Assembly: GCA_903916165.1 (NCBI GenBank) | Contig: CAIWVR010000217.1 | Location: 1-8,724 of the forward strand | Reading direction: 5' to 3' | From: an uncultured Hyphomicrobiales bacterium | Lineage (GTDB): Bacteria > Pseudomonadota > Alphaproteobacteria > Rhizobiales > Beijerinckiaceae | DNA length: 8,724 bases | Shown: positions 1-5,561 of the stretch, one piece after another | How positions within the stretch are numbered: position 1 is the first letter of the stretch | Layout of the letters: every line of letters starts with the position of its first letter | Position numbers and translations under genes: made by a program | The notes under the pieces: generated by a model | The model's input: the letters and a program-made list of their open reading frames with translations, nothing else | What the model was told of the DNA's origin: nothing | Database searches by the model: none

Positions 1-1
1 C

Positions 2-1261
2 GGGCGCATGGTCGGCGGTCCGGCGAAAGCCTGTGTCGTGTCGTCGGGCCTGTACGGATCCATTTCCGGTTCGCCAGTGGCCGATGTGGCAACGACGGGG
101 CCGGTGAGCATTCCGATCATGAAACGGATGGGGATGAGCGCAGAGCGCGCCGGCGCCATTGAGGCTGCGGCCTCGACGGGCGGCTCGATGCTGCCGCCGG
201 TGATGGGCGCTGTTGCCTTCATCATGGCGAATTTCACGGGCATCACCTACAACAACATCTGCCTCTACGCCGCTGCCCCCGCCCTTCTCTATTATCTTGG
301 CGTCTTCACGCAGGTGCATTTTGAGGCCGTCCGGCTCGACATGGGCTGCGTGCCGGAAAGCGAAATTGTCGGCCTGCGTCGCGCGCTCACCAACAATTGG
401 CCGAGCATCATTCCCATTGCCGTCCTGATCCTGCTGCTCGTGCAGGGCTATTCCGCCGCTTATGTGGCGGCAGGTTCGGCCGTGTCGGTCGTTCTTGCCA
501 GCTGGATGCGCCGTCGCGGTGCCATCGGCCCGCGCCGCTTCATGGAGGCCTGCATCGAAACCTGCATGTCTTCGGTGCCGCTGGTCGCGGCGGTCGCGGC
601 GGCCGGCATGATCATCGGTTGCATCGAGCTGACGGGCCTCTCGGGCAAGTTCACGCTGCTGCTGTTCGAATTGTCGGGCGGCGCGATGATCCCCTCGCTC
701 ATTCTGGCGGCTGCCATTCTCGTGCTGCTCGGCATGGGCATGCCGACAACCGGCGTCTACATTATGGGCGTGGCGCTGCTGGCGCCCGTGCTGATCGGCA
801 AATTCGGCCTCCCGTTGATGCCGGTTCACATGTTCCTTCTGTTCTATGCCTGCATGTCGGCGATCACGCCACCCGTCGCGGTGGCGGCCTTCGCGGCGGC
901 GGCGGTGGCGGACGCCAACCCATTCAAACTGGCACCCTATGCCTGCAAGCTGGCGGTCGGGGGCTTCCTGCTGCCCTTCTTTTTCCTGTTCAACACGGGG
1001 CTCCTGATGCAGGGCTCACTCGGCCAGATCCTGTGGGACACGACCATGGGGGCGGCGACGGTGCTCTGCGCCTGCGTCTTCCTGCATGGCCATGTCCGGC
1101 GCAGCCGCATGCCAGTGCTGATACAGATGGCGTTCGGAGTCGCCACCATCGCGCTCATCGTGCCAAATGGCGCGCTGCAAGGCGTGGTCGCGCTCGCCTC
1201 CGCGCTGCTTTTCTTCTGGCTGCATCGAGGCAAGGCTCCCGCTTCGGAACGCACGGCTTAA
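2..1261 (+). CDS. TRAP transporter permease, fused (4TM/12TM) type, 5'-truncated
   Basis: This is the C-terminal part (419 residues visible) of an inner-membrane TRAP transporter permease. Such permeases import organic acids or similar solutes using an ion gradient and a periplasmic binding protein. The reading frame is open to the left edge, so the true start lies outside; the ATG at 8 is internal. Family motifs are clear: a GSISGS...VATTG block at 56-100, GGSMLPPVMGA from about 179, GMGMPTTGVY from 731, and ITPPVAVAAFAAAA from about 862. Many hydrophobic segments run to the end, including an extra C-terminal pair of the kind seen in the fused DctQ-DctM-like permeases that work with TAXI-type binding proteins. 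The full family is roughly 600-700 residues, so about a third is missing. No binding-protein gene for it is visible. The SDR gene starts 12 nt downstream and is probably co-transcribed. The substrate cannot be read from the sequence. Confidence 0.93.
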   Translation, partial: GRMVGGPAKACVVSSGLYGSISGSPVADVATTGPVSIPIMKRMGMSAERAGAIEAAASTGGSMLPPVMGAVAFIMANFTGITYNNICLYAAAPALLYYLGVFTQVHFEAVRLDMGCVPESEIVGLRRALTNNWPSIIPIAVLILLLVQGYSAAYVAAGSAVSVVLASWMRRRGAIGPRRFMEACIETCMSSVPLVAAVAAAGMIIGCIELTGLSGKFTLLLFELSGGAMIPSLILAAAILVLLGMGMPTTGVYIMGVALLAPVLIGKFGLPLMPVHMFLLFYACMSAITPPVAVAAFAAAAVADANPFKLAPYACKLAVGGFLLPFFFLFNTGLLMQGSLGQILWDTTMGAATVLCACVFLHGHVRRSRMPVLIQMAFGVATIALIVPNGALQGVVALASALLFFWLHRGKAPASERTA

Positions 1262-1264
1262 GGA
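1261..1264 (+). promoter_or_regulatory. Ribosome binding site of the SDR gene
   Basis: AGGA lies 9 nt before the ATG at 1274 and overlaps the stop codon of the TRAP permease gene. It supports this ATG as the SDR start and suggests coupled translation. Confidence 0.6.
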
Positions 1265-1273
1265 CAAGATTGC

Positions 1274-2047
1274 ATGCCCCCCAATCCACGTTTCGACCTC
1301 ACCGGCCAGTCGGTCATCATCACGGGCGGCGGCAAGGGGATCGGCAAGGTTTACGCGCGTGAATTCGCCCGCGCCGGCGCGCGTGTCGTTGCCGCCGACA
1401 TCGACGGCGATGCCGCGCGGGATGTGGCTGCGGAGATCGTCAGCGAGGGTGGCACATGCCTTGGGGTGACGACCGATGTGTCGGATGCCGCTTCGGTGGA
1501 AGCTATGGTGGCCGCGACACTCGGTGCCTTCGGTCGCATTGACGTGCTTATCAACAATGCCTCGCTGATGAGCACCCTGCCCCGCCGCTCGTTTCTGGAG
1601 ATCCCGGAAGAAGAATGGGACCGCGTCATGTCGGTCAATTTGAAGGGGCTGTTTCTGTGCTGCCGCTCGGTGGTCCCGCATATGCGCGACCAGGGCCGCG
1701 GCAAGATCGTGAACATATCCTCGAGCCGCGTGTGGGAAGGCGTCCCCAACCGCCTGCATTACACGACGTCAAAGGCGGGCGTGATCGGCTTCACCCGCGC
1801 CATGGCGCATGAAGTCGGCGCGATGGGGATCACGGTCAATGCGGTCACGCCCGGCTACACGCTGTCAGAAAGCCAGGTCACGTCATCGACGGGCAATTAT
1901 CTTGCCGCGCAGGCGGAAGGGCGTGCCATGGGGCGTCCGCAACATCCTGAGGACCTTGTCGGAACCGTCATGTTCCTGTCCTGCCCGGCGAGCGATTACA
2001 TGACCGGCCAGACGATCAATGTCGATGGAGGCAAGGCCATGCACTGA
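1274..2047 (+). CDS. SDR-family NAD(P)-dependent oxidoreductase
   Basis: This is a classical short-chain dehydrogenase/reductase of 257 residues, the normal length for the family, and probably cytosolic. The Rossmann nucleotide-binding motif TGGGKGIG is at residues 17-24. D42 at the end of the second strand is the usual mark of NAD(H) rather than NADP(H) preference. The structural motif reads NNAS (94-97) where NNAG is more common. The catalytic residues N122, S150, Y163 and K167 (YxxxK) are all present. The C-terminal INVDGG block matches FabG-like members. The start is set by an AGGA 9 nt upstream and by the usual short N-terminus before the first strand. The substrate is unknown. Its place behind a TRAP permease and near ring-opening enzymes suggests an alcohol/ketone step in breakdown of an imported compound, but that is inference. 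A hairpin covers its stop codon. Confidence 0.95.
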   Translation: MPPNPRFDLTGQSVIITGGGKGIGKVYAREFARAGARVVAADIDGDAARDVAAEIVSEGGTCLGVTTDVSDAASVEAMVAATLGAFGRIDVLINNASLMSTLPRRSFLEIPEEEWDRVMSVNLKGLFLCCRSVVPHMRDQGRGKIVNISSSRVWEGVPNRLHYTTSKAGVIGFTRAMAHEVGAMGITVNAVTPGYTLSESQVTSSTGNYLAAQAEGRAMGRPQHPEDLVGTVMFLSCPASDYMTGQTINVDGGKAMH

Positions 2048-2055
2048 GCATGGCC
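2035..2055. terminator. Hairpin over the SDR stop codon, probable convergent terminator
   Basis: GGCCATGC (2035-2042) and GCATGGCC (2048-2055) form a perfect 8-bp stem around a 5-nt loop that contains the SDR stop codon TGA. It lies exactly between the convergent SDR gene and the small minus-strand gene that ends at 2060. No clear U-tract follows on either strand, so it may act as a 3'-end-stabilising hairpin or a weak bidirectional terminator. Confidence 0.5.
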
Positions 2056-2059
2056 CGCC

Positions 2060-2290
2060 CTAATTGTGCGGCCATTCCACCAGATCGCCGACCGGCGGGG
2101 TCCGGATCGAACGGATGATCGCCTTCAGCATCGTGCGCGTCAGCTCCCTGGCCTGTTCGTCTTTCATGCAATCGAGCATCAGTGCGAGACGACCAAACGC
2201 GCTTGCGCGTTCCGCCACGAAATCGGAATAGGCCTCTTCGGAAAAATCACGGCCTTCAGCCACATCCAAGGTCCCGTCGTCGTCGCTCAT
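2060..2290 (-). CDS. Small hypothetical protein, acidic N-terminus
   Basis: I do not recognise this 76-residue protein. It begins with a strongly acidic stretch (MSDDDGTLD) and continues as apparently helical sequence (about residues 17-64) with alternating charged and hydrophobic residues, ending in VEWPHN. There is no signal peptide, membrane segment or obvious metal-binding motif. Codon use, with frequent GAA, GAC, CTG and G/C third positions, resembles that of the neighbouring genes, which is the main reason to call it real. The ribosome binding site is weak: only GAGCGAGA-like purines lie upstream of the ATG. It converges on the SDR gene, with 12 nt between stop codons, and diverges from the ring-opening hydrolase. 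It could be a small regulator or a helical accessory protein, but nothing in the sequence decides this. An overlapping plus-strand frame (2066-2434) is less convincing. Confidence 0.55.
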   Translation of the reverse strand: MSDDDGTLDVAEGRDFSEEAYSDFVAERASAFGRLALMLDCMKDEQARELTRTMLKAIIRSIRTPPVGDLVEWPHN

Positions 2291-2312
2291 GTCGCGTCTC
2301 GCTCAGGTTCGA

Positions 2313-2336
2313 GCCCCCGGGACTGTACCAGGGGGC
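2313..2336. repeat. Inverted repeat in the divergent leader
   Basis: GCCCCC (2313-2318) and GGGGGC (2331-2336) are perfectly complementary across a 12-nt spacer. It lies 23 nt upstream of the minus-strand start at 2290. It could be an operator for a dimeric regulator or a 5'-UTR hairpin of the small gene. In GC-rich DNA a chance origin is also possible. Confidence 0.3.
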
Positions 2337-2409
2337 GAGCGCCACCCGGCGTCAAGCCGAGACTTTGGCATAACGCATGGCTTAGAGCTTCATCATGCAC
2401 GAAAAAGAG

Positions 2410-2415
2410 CATAAT
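2410..2415 (+). promoter_or_regulatory. Possible -10 element of the hydrolase operon
   Basis: CATAAT matches the sigma-70 -10 consensus at five of six positions and lies in the AT-rich part of the leader. No good -35 hexamer sits 16-18 nt upstream (the best is CTTCAT/GCTTCA), so an activator would be needed. A start near 2422 would give a leader RNA of about 145 nt containing the whole structured element at 2494-2550. Confidence 0.2.
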
Positions 2416-2493
2416 GGCCATGAGCCTAGTCTAAAAAATGAGCATGGCGCAAATTTGAGGCAGCGATTAAGCTGGTCGTCAGCAGATGACACG

Positions 2494-2550
2494 AGCGCGG
2501 CGGGAAACGGCATGCCCCCTGCAAGAGGGGCCTTGCAGCGCGCCGCGCTG
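2494..2550 (+). promoter_or_regulatory. Structured leader with nested and mutually exclusive hairpins ahead of the ring-opening hydrolase
   Basis: Four perfect complementary pairs lie within 57 nt. Pair A is AGCGCGGCG (2494-2502) with CGCCGCGCT (2541-2549), 9 bp. Pair B is CTGCAAG (2519-2525) with CTTGCAG (2532-2538), 7 bp around a 6-nt loop, nested inside A. Pair C is CCCCT (2516-2520) with AGGGG (2526-2530), 5 bp. Pair D is CAGCGC (2536-2541) with GCGCTG (2545-2550), 6 bp around a 3-nt loop. A and B fit together, and C and D fit together, but B excludes C, and D excludes both A and B. The element ends 4 nt before the Shine-Dalgarno at 2555-2559. It has the form of a two-state RNA leader, though it could instead be a DNA operator. 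It matches no riboswitch class that I recognise, and no U-tract follows, so control would be at translation or RNA stability. Confidence 0.45.
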
Positions 2551-2554
2551 AAAC

Positions 2555-2559
2555 AGGAG
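2555..2559 (+). promoter_or_regulatory. Shine-Dalgarno deciding the TTG start of the ring-opening hydrolase
   Basis: AGGAG lies 6 nt before TTG at 2566. No comparable site precedes the in-frame ATG codons at 2395 and 2512. Starting at TTG also places the N-terminus where AtzD-family proteins begin, just before the first strand (VDVVKIEI). Confidence 0.8.
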
Positions 2560-2565
2560 AGTCCA

Positions 2566-3657
2566 TTGGCAGTCGATGTGGTGAAGATTGAGATCAAGAG
2601 CGTCGCGGATGCGTCCGGGCTCGCCGAATTCATCGCATCCGGACGCTTCAGTGCCGATCAGGTGGTCGCCGTCATCGGCAAGACCGAAGGCAATGGCGGC
2701 GTGAATGATTTCACGCGCATCCTGTCCGACCAGGCATTCCGCAAGGTGCTGCTCGACCACGGCACGCGCGACGCCGCCGCCATCAAGAAGATCCCCATGG
2801 TCTGGTCCGGCGGTTGCGATGGCGTGATCACGCCCCACGCCACCATTTTCGCGCGCAATGCCGAGACCGGCCCGGCCCGCGAGACCCGTCTGGTGATGGG
2901 CACGGCGCTGTCGCCGCAGATCATGCCGGAAGACATCGGCCGCCCGGCCATGGTCGAGAAGGTCGCGGAAGGCGTACGACTCGCCATGAAAGACGCAGGC
3001 ATCACCGACCCGAGGGACGTGCATTACGTCCAGACCAAGACCCCGCTTTTGACCATCGAGACCATCCAGGACGCCCACGCACGCGGTCACGATGTGTTCT
3101 GCGAGGTCCATGATTCGATGGGCGTGTCCAACGGCACGACAGGGCTCGGCATCGCCGTGGCGCTCGGCGAGATTTCCATGCCGAGGGCGGAGGAGATCTG
3201 CAAGAATCTCGATCTCTATTCCGCCGTGGCCTCCTGCTCCTCGGGCGTCGAGCTCGACTGCGCGCAGATTGTCCTGTTCGGCAACAAGGCGGGGGCTGGC
3301 GGGCGCTATCGCATCGGCCATGCGGTGATGAAGGACGCGCTCGACATGGACGGCATCTATGACGCCATTCGCAATGCCGGCCTCGACCTGCCCGAGCGGC
3401 CGCGCGCCAGCGATCTCAAAGGTCGCGTCGTCAATTGCTTCATGAAATGCGAGGCTGACCGCACCGGCAAGCTGCGCGGACGTCGGCAGATCATGCTCGA
3501 CGATTCCGACGTGCATCATCACCGACATTCCAAGGGTGCCGTGGGTGGTGTCGCGGCGGCGGCGATCGGCGATCCTGCCGTGTTCGTCTCCGTCGATGCC
3601 ATGCACCAGGGACCACAGGGTGGCGGGCCAGTCATCGCCATCGTCGAGATGAACTGA
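2566..3657 (+). CDS. Ring-opening amidohydrolase, cyanuric acid hydrolase/barbiturase (AtzD) family
   Basis: This 363-residue protein, of normal family length, belongs to the Ser-Lys dyad ring-opening amidohydrolases that hydrolyse a cyclic amide bond in cyanuric acid (to carboxybiuret) or barbiturate (to ureidomalonate), and is probably cytosolic. The family has three similar domains, each giving one Lys and one Ser. Here they are K39 (GKTEGNG) with S81 (WSGG), K158 (QTKTPLL) with S225 or S226 (SCSSGVEL), and K294 (FMKCEAD) with S342 (VSVDAMHQG). E296 and the HQGPQGGGP loop (347-355) match the structural metal site. Of the three substrate-binding arginines known in AtzD, R51 (NDFTR) and R320 are present. 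The third, in AtzD's SMGYSRG, aligns with N189 (SMGVSNG). That comparison is from memory and suggests a substrate other than cyanuric acid. The TTG start is fixed by AGGAG 6 nt upstream. The ABC transporter and amidase downstream fit a catabolic operon. I give no symbol because cyanuric acid hydrolase and barbiturase cannot be told apart here. Confidence 0.93.
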   Translation: MAVDVVKIEIKSVADASGLAEFIASGRFSADQVVAVIGKTEGNGGVNDFTRILSDQAFRKVLLDHGTRDAAAIKKIPMVWSGGCDGVITPHATIFARNAETGPARETRLVMGTALSPQIMPEDIGRPAMVEKVAEGVRLAMKDAGITDPRDVHYVQTKTPLLTIETIQDAHARGHDVFCEVHDSMGVSNGTTGLGIAVALGEISMPRAEEICKNLDLYSAVASCSSGVELDCAQIVLFGNKAGAGGRYRIGHAVMKDALDMDGIYDAIRNAGLDLPERPRASDLKGRVVNCFMKCEADRTGKLRGRRQIMLDDSDVHHHRHSKGAVGGVAAAAIGDPAVFVSVDAMHQGPQGGGPVIAIVEMN

Positions 3658-3667
3658 GGGTCCGGGT

Positions 3668-3688
3668 GGCCGGGGCATGGCCCCGGTC
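3668..3688 (+). terminator. Intercistronic hairpin after the ring-opening hydrolase
   Basis: CCGGGGC (3670-3676) and GCCCCGG (3680-3686) form a perfect 7-bp stem with an ATG loop. One G-U and one G-C pair extend it to 3668-3688. The tail, TTGCTTGGTATTTA, is only moderately T-rich. It starts 11 nt after the hydrolase stop. It may be a leaky terminator or a processing/stability hairpin that sets the hydrolase and binding-protein genes to different levels. Confidence 0.5.
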
Positions 3689-3731
3689 TTGCTTGGTATT
3701 TATCGGGGCCTTGGTTAATTTGCCTTTCGAT

Positions 3732-3744
3732 GGGCGCAACGCCC
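3732..3744 (+). promoter_or_regulatory. Small hairpin just before the binding-protein Shine-Dalgarno
   Basis: GGGCG (3732-3736) and CGCCC (3740-3744) pair around a CAA loop. The hairpin ends 3 nt before the AGGAG at 3748-3752. It could protect the 5' end of a processed transcript or tune translation. It is short, so confidence is low. Confidence 0.3.
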
Positions 3745-3747
3745 GCC

Positions 3748-3752
3748 AGGAG
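3748..3752 (+). promoter_or_regulatory. Shine-Dalgarno deciding the ATG start of the ABC binding protein
   Basis: AGGAG lies 8 nt before ATG at 3761. It overlaps the in-frame GTG at 3752, ruling that codon out as the start and leaving a normal signal peptide beginning MRHLK. Confidence 0.75.
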
Positions 3753-3760
3753 TGGAAAAC

Positions 3761-4729
3761 ATGCGTCACCTGAAAACATTTCTCGCCACGGCGGCGCTGA
3801 TCGCCAGCGCCTTCTCGGGCACGGCTTCCGCACAACAAAAAGTCCGCGTCGGTGCCAATCCGGTCAGCGCCTCGCTGCCGCTCTATTACGGGATCGAGAA
3901 AGGCTTCTTCAAAGCCGAAGGGCTCGACCTCGAAATGACACAGATCATTGGCCCGCCGGCCAACCTTGCCGCGCTGATCGCCGGCCAGATCGATGTCTCG
4001 TCCAACCTGACCACCATCGACGCCGCCAACGGCAATCTGAAGAAGCCCGGTGCTGCGATCTTCATCGCCATCAATTCCCAGAACAAGCAATATAAGATGG
4101 AGCAATTCGTCATCCGCAAGGGCTTGCAGGCCAAGAGCCTCGCGGATTTGAAGGGCAAGCGCATCGCTTCCGCCCCGGGACCGGGCAATGTCATCATGGC
4201 GAAGGCCGTGCTCAAAAAGGCCGGCCTCAACGAGGGCGATTACACGCTCGACCAGCTCGACCTGCCCCAGCATGTGAACGCGCTCACCGCCGGCACGTTC
4301 GACGCCGCCTACACACTGGAGCCCGCGGCCACGATCCTCGCCGCAACCGGCGGCGGAACGACGCTGGAAGCCGGCTTGATCGCGACCTATGTCCTCGGCG
4401 ACGACAAGGCCAACGGCTGGGCCGCCGGCACCGCCATGGCGGGTGACTTCATCAAGACGAAGCCCGAGGCAGCCAAAAAATTCGCCGCCGCCTGGGAGAA
4501 GTCCATCGCGGCCGTCGAGGCCAATATGGATGACGCGCGCAAGTCGCTCGCCAAGAGCATCGCCATGTCGCCGGAAGTCGCGGCCACCGTGCCGATGGTC
4601 AAATTCGTCATGGCGAAGGACCTGACGCCGGCCAATGTGACCGAGTTCCAGAAGTTCATCGACTTCGTGTCGGATGCCGGCATCCTGTCGGCCAAGGTCG
4701 ACGTCAACACCATGCTCCAGAAGTACTGA
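3761..4729 (+). CDS. ABC transporter periplasmic substrate-binding protein, NitT/TauT (SsuA/THI5-like) family
   Basis: This 322-residue protein captures the substrate in the periplasm for the ATPase and permease encoded next. A Sec signal peptide is clear: MRHLK, a hydrophobic core over residues 6-18, and a likely cleavage after ASA at residue 24. The mature part shows the SsuA/THI5-like pattern: the strand KVRVGANP, then PLYYGIEKGFFKAEGLDLE, an LAALIAGQIDVSSN block where family members read out ligand presence, and LADLKGKRIASAPGPG, the start of the second lobe region. Family members bind nitrate, taurine, alkanesulfonates, pyrimidine precursors or aromatic acids, so the fold alone does not give the ligand. 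The position between a ring-opening hydrolase and an amidase points to a heterocyclic ureide or a derived amide, by inference. The start at 3761 is chosen from the AGGAG spacing. The ATPase gene follows after 4 nt. Confidence 0.93.
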   Translation: MRHLKTFLATAALIASAFSGTASAQQKVRVGANPVSASLPLYYGIEKGFFKAEGLDLEMTQIIGPPANLAALIAGQIDVSSNLTTIDAANGNLKKPGAAIFIAINSQNKQYKMEQFVIRKGLQAKSLADLKGKRIASAPGPGNVIMAKAVLKKAGLNEGDYTLDQLDLPQHVNALTAGTFDAAYTLEPAATILAATGGGTTLEAGLIATYVLGDDKANGWAAGTAMAGDFIKTKPEAAKKFAAAWEKSIAAVEANMDDARKSLAKSIAMSPEVAATVPMVKFVMAKDLTPANVTEFQKFIDFVSDAGILSAKVDVNTMLQKY

Positions 4730-4733
4730 CCTC

Positions 4734-5561
4734 ATGACAATGGCCGTGACAATGAATGTCGATCCCGCCCCGGTGCGCCTCGGCCCCGGACCAGACGGAA
4801 ATCCGCCCGCGCACATCACCGTGCGCGGCCTGCACAAGCAGTTCAACGACACGGTCATTTACGAGAACTTCGATCTCGACATCCCCCGCGGCAAGTTCAT
4901 CTCGATCTTCGGGCCGAACGGCTGCGGGAAGTCGACGCTCATCAACCTCATCTCCGGGCTGATCCCCATCGACTCGGGCGATGTGCGCTTCGGTGGCAAG
5001 ACGCTGGCTGAAACAAAGATCGGCTATGTCTTCCAGAACTATCGTGAGGCGCTCTTCCCCTGGATGACAGCCTTTGAAAACATCGTCTATGCGCTGCTGC
5101 TGCGGAAGGTCGCGCGCCCCGAGGCGGAAGAGCGCGTCCACAGGCTCGTCACGCATCTGGGCGTCAAGATCGACCTGAAACTCTTCCCCTATATGATGTC
5201 GGGCGGACAGCAGCAGCTGGTCTCGATCATGCGCGCCCTTATCATCGAACCCGAAGTCCTGTTCCTCGACGAGCCGTTCTCGGCGCTCGATTATGAGATG
5301 ACGCTGTTCATGCGCGAGCAGCTGCAGCGCATCTTTGAAGAAACCGGCACGACCATGGTGCTCGTCTCGCATGACCTCGAAGAGGCCGTCTATCTGGCTG
5401 ACTACGTGCTGCTGCTGACGCGGCGTCCCGGCAATATTGCGTCCTATCCGCTGGTCGACATTCCCCGGCCGCGCAATGACGCCACGCTTGCCAACAAGGA
5501 CTTCGTGCTCCTGAAGGCCAGCTGCCTTGAAACATTCCAGCGCGAGGTGCGACGCGGATGA
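4734..5561 (+). CDS. ABC transporter ATP-binding protein, NitT/TauT (SsuB/TauB-like) family
   Basis: This 275-residue cytoplasmic ATPase drives the importer. All nucleotide-binding motifs are present: Walker A GPNGCGKST (60-68), Q-loop Q101, signature MSGGQQQ (155-161), Walker B VLFLDEP (175-181), D-loop SALD (183-186) and switch His H213. The signature reads SGGQQQL where SGGMQQR is usual in this family. The last Arg is replaced by Leu, a mild oddity. The first 26 residues are a Pro/Gly-rich extension before the ABC fold begins at HITVRGL. I place the start at the ATG at 4734, 4 nt after the binding-protein stop; ATGs at 4740 and 4752 are also possible because no good Shine-Dalgarno is visible. 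An open frame extends up to 4674, but that part overlaps the binding-protein gene. Its stop overlaps the permease start by 4 nt (ATGA). Confidence 0.93.
   Translation: MTMAVTMNVDPAPVRLGPGPDGNPPAHITVRGLHKQFNDTVIYENFDLDIPRGKFISIFGPNGCGKSTLINLISGLIPIDSGDVRFGGKTLAETKIGYVFQNYREALFPWMTAFENIVYALLLRKVARPEAEERVHRLVTHLGVKIDLKLFPYMMSGGQQQLVSIMRALIIEPEVLFLDEPFSALDYEMTLFMREQLQRIFEETGTTMVLVSHDLEEAVYLADYVLLLTRRPGNIASYPLVDIPRPRNDATLANKDFVLLKASCLETFQREVRRG

Larger units (their letters stand above)
2291..2565. other. Gene-free divergent leader region between the small gene and the ring-opening hydrolase
   Basis: This 275-nt stretch carries no gene I can support. It should hold the promoters for both the minus-strand small gene and the plus-strand hydrolase operon. 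Its middle (about 2395-2470) is clearly more AT-rich than its surroundings. It contains an inverted repeat at 2313-2336, a possible -10 element near 2410, and a strongly structured 3' end at 2494-2550 described separately. In-frame ATG codons at 2395 and 2512 would extend the hydrolase, but the added residues have low-complexity, non-coding character and no Shine-Dalgarno. Confidence 0.6.

Noticed and set aside
397..1362. Long plus-strand open frame inside the TRAP and SDR genes
   Set aside because: It overlaps the TRAP permease in another frame and reads as His/Arg/Gly/Ala-rich low-complexity sequence, as expected of a shadow frame in GC-rich DNA.
2365..2381. TTGGCATAACGCATGGC as a sigma-54 promoter
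   Set aside because: The GG and GC doublets are 11 nt apart instead of 10 and the -12 element is not TTGC, so the match is too poor.
2066..2434. 122-codon plus-strand open frame over the small minus-strand gene and the leader
   Set aside because: It has no Shine-Dalgarno, unusual composition, and runs through inverted repeats and the AT-rich promoter-like zone. The minus-strand frame has better codon use.
2035..2448. GCATGGC/GCCATGC repeated at 2035-2055, 2375-2381, 2417-2422 and 2442-2448 as operator sites
   Set aside because: The same heptamer also occurs inside genes (for example near 1084 and 6538) and in the hairpin at 3675, so the copies in the leader are likely chance.
2479..3678. 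399-codon minus-strand open frame opposite the ring-opening hydrolase
   Set aside because: The plus strand carries clear AtzD-family motifs throughout. The minus frame is rich in His, Asp and Arg with no recognisable domain.
3752..3760. GTG at 3752 as the start of the binding protein
   Set aside because: The GTG overlaps the Shine-Dalgarno itself. The ATG at 3761 has proper spacing and gives a normal signal peptide.
4674..4733. N-terminal extension of the ABC ATPase to ATG 4674
   Set aside because: It lies inside the end of the binding-protein gene and adds Ser/Arg/Thr-rich residues that do not fit the family.
3632..4858. 408-codon minus-strand open frame opposite the binding protein
   Set aside because: It is antisense to a gene with a clean signal peptide and family motifs, and shows only Arg/Gly/Asp-rich filler.
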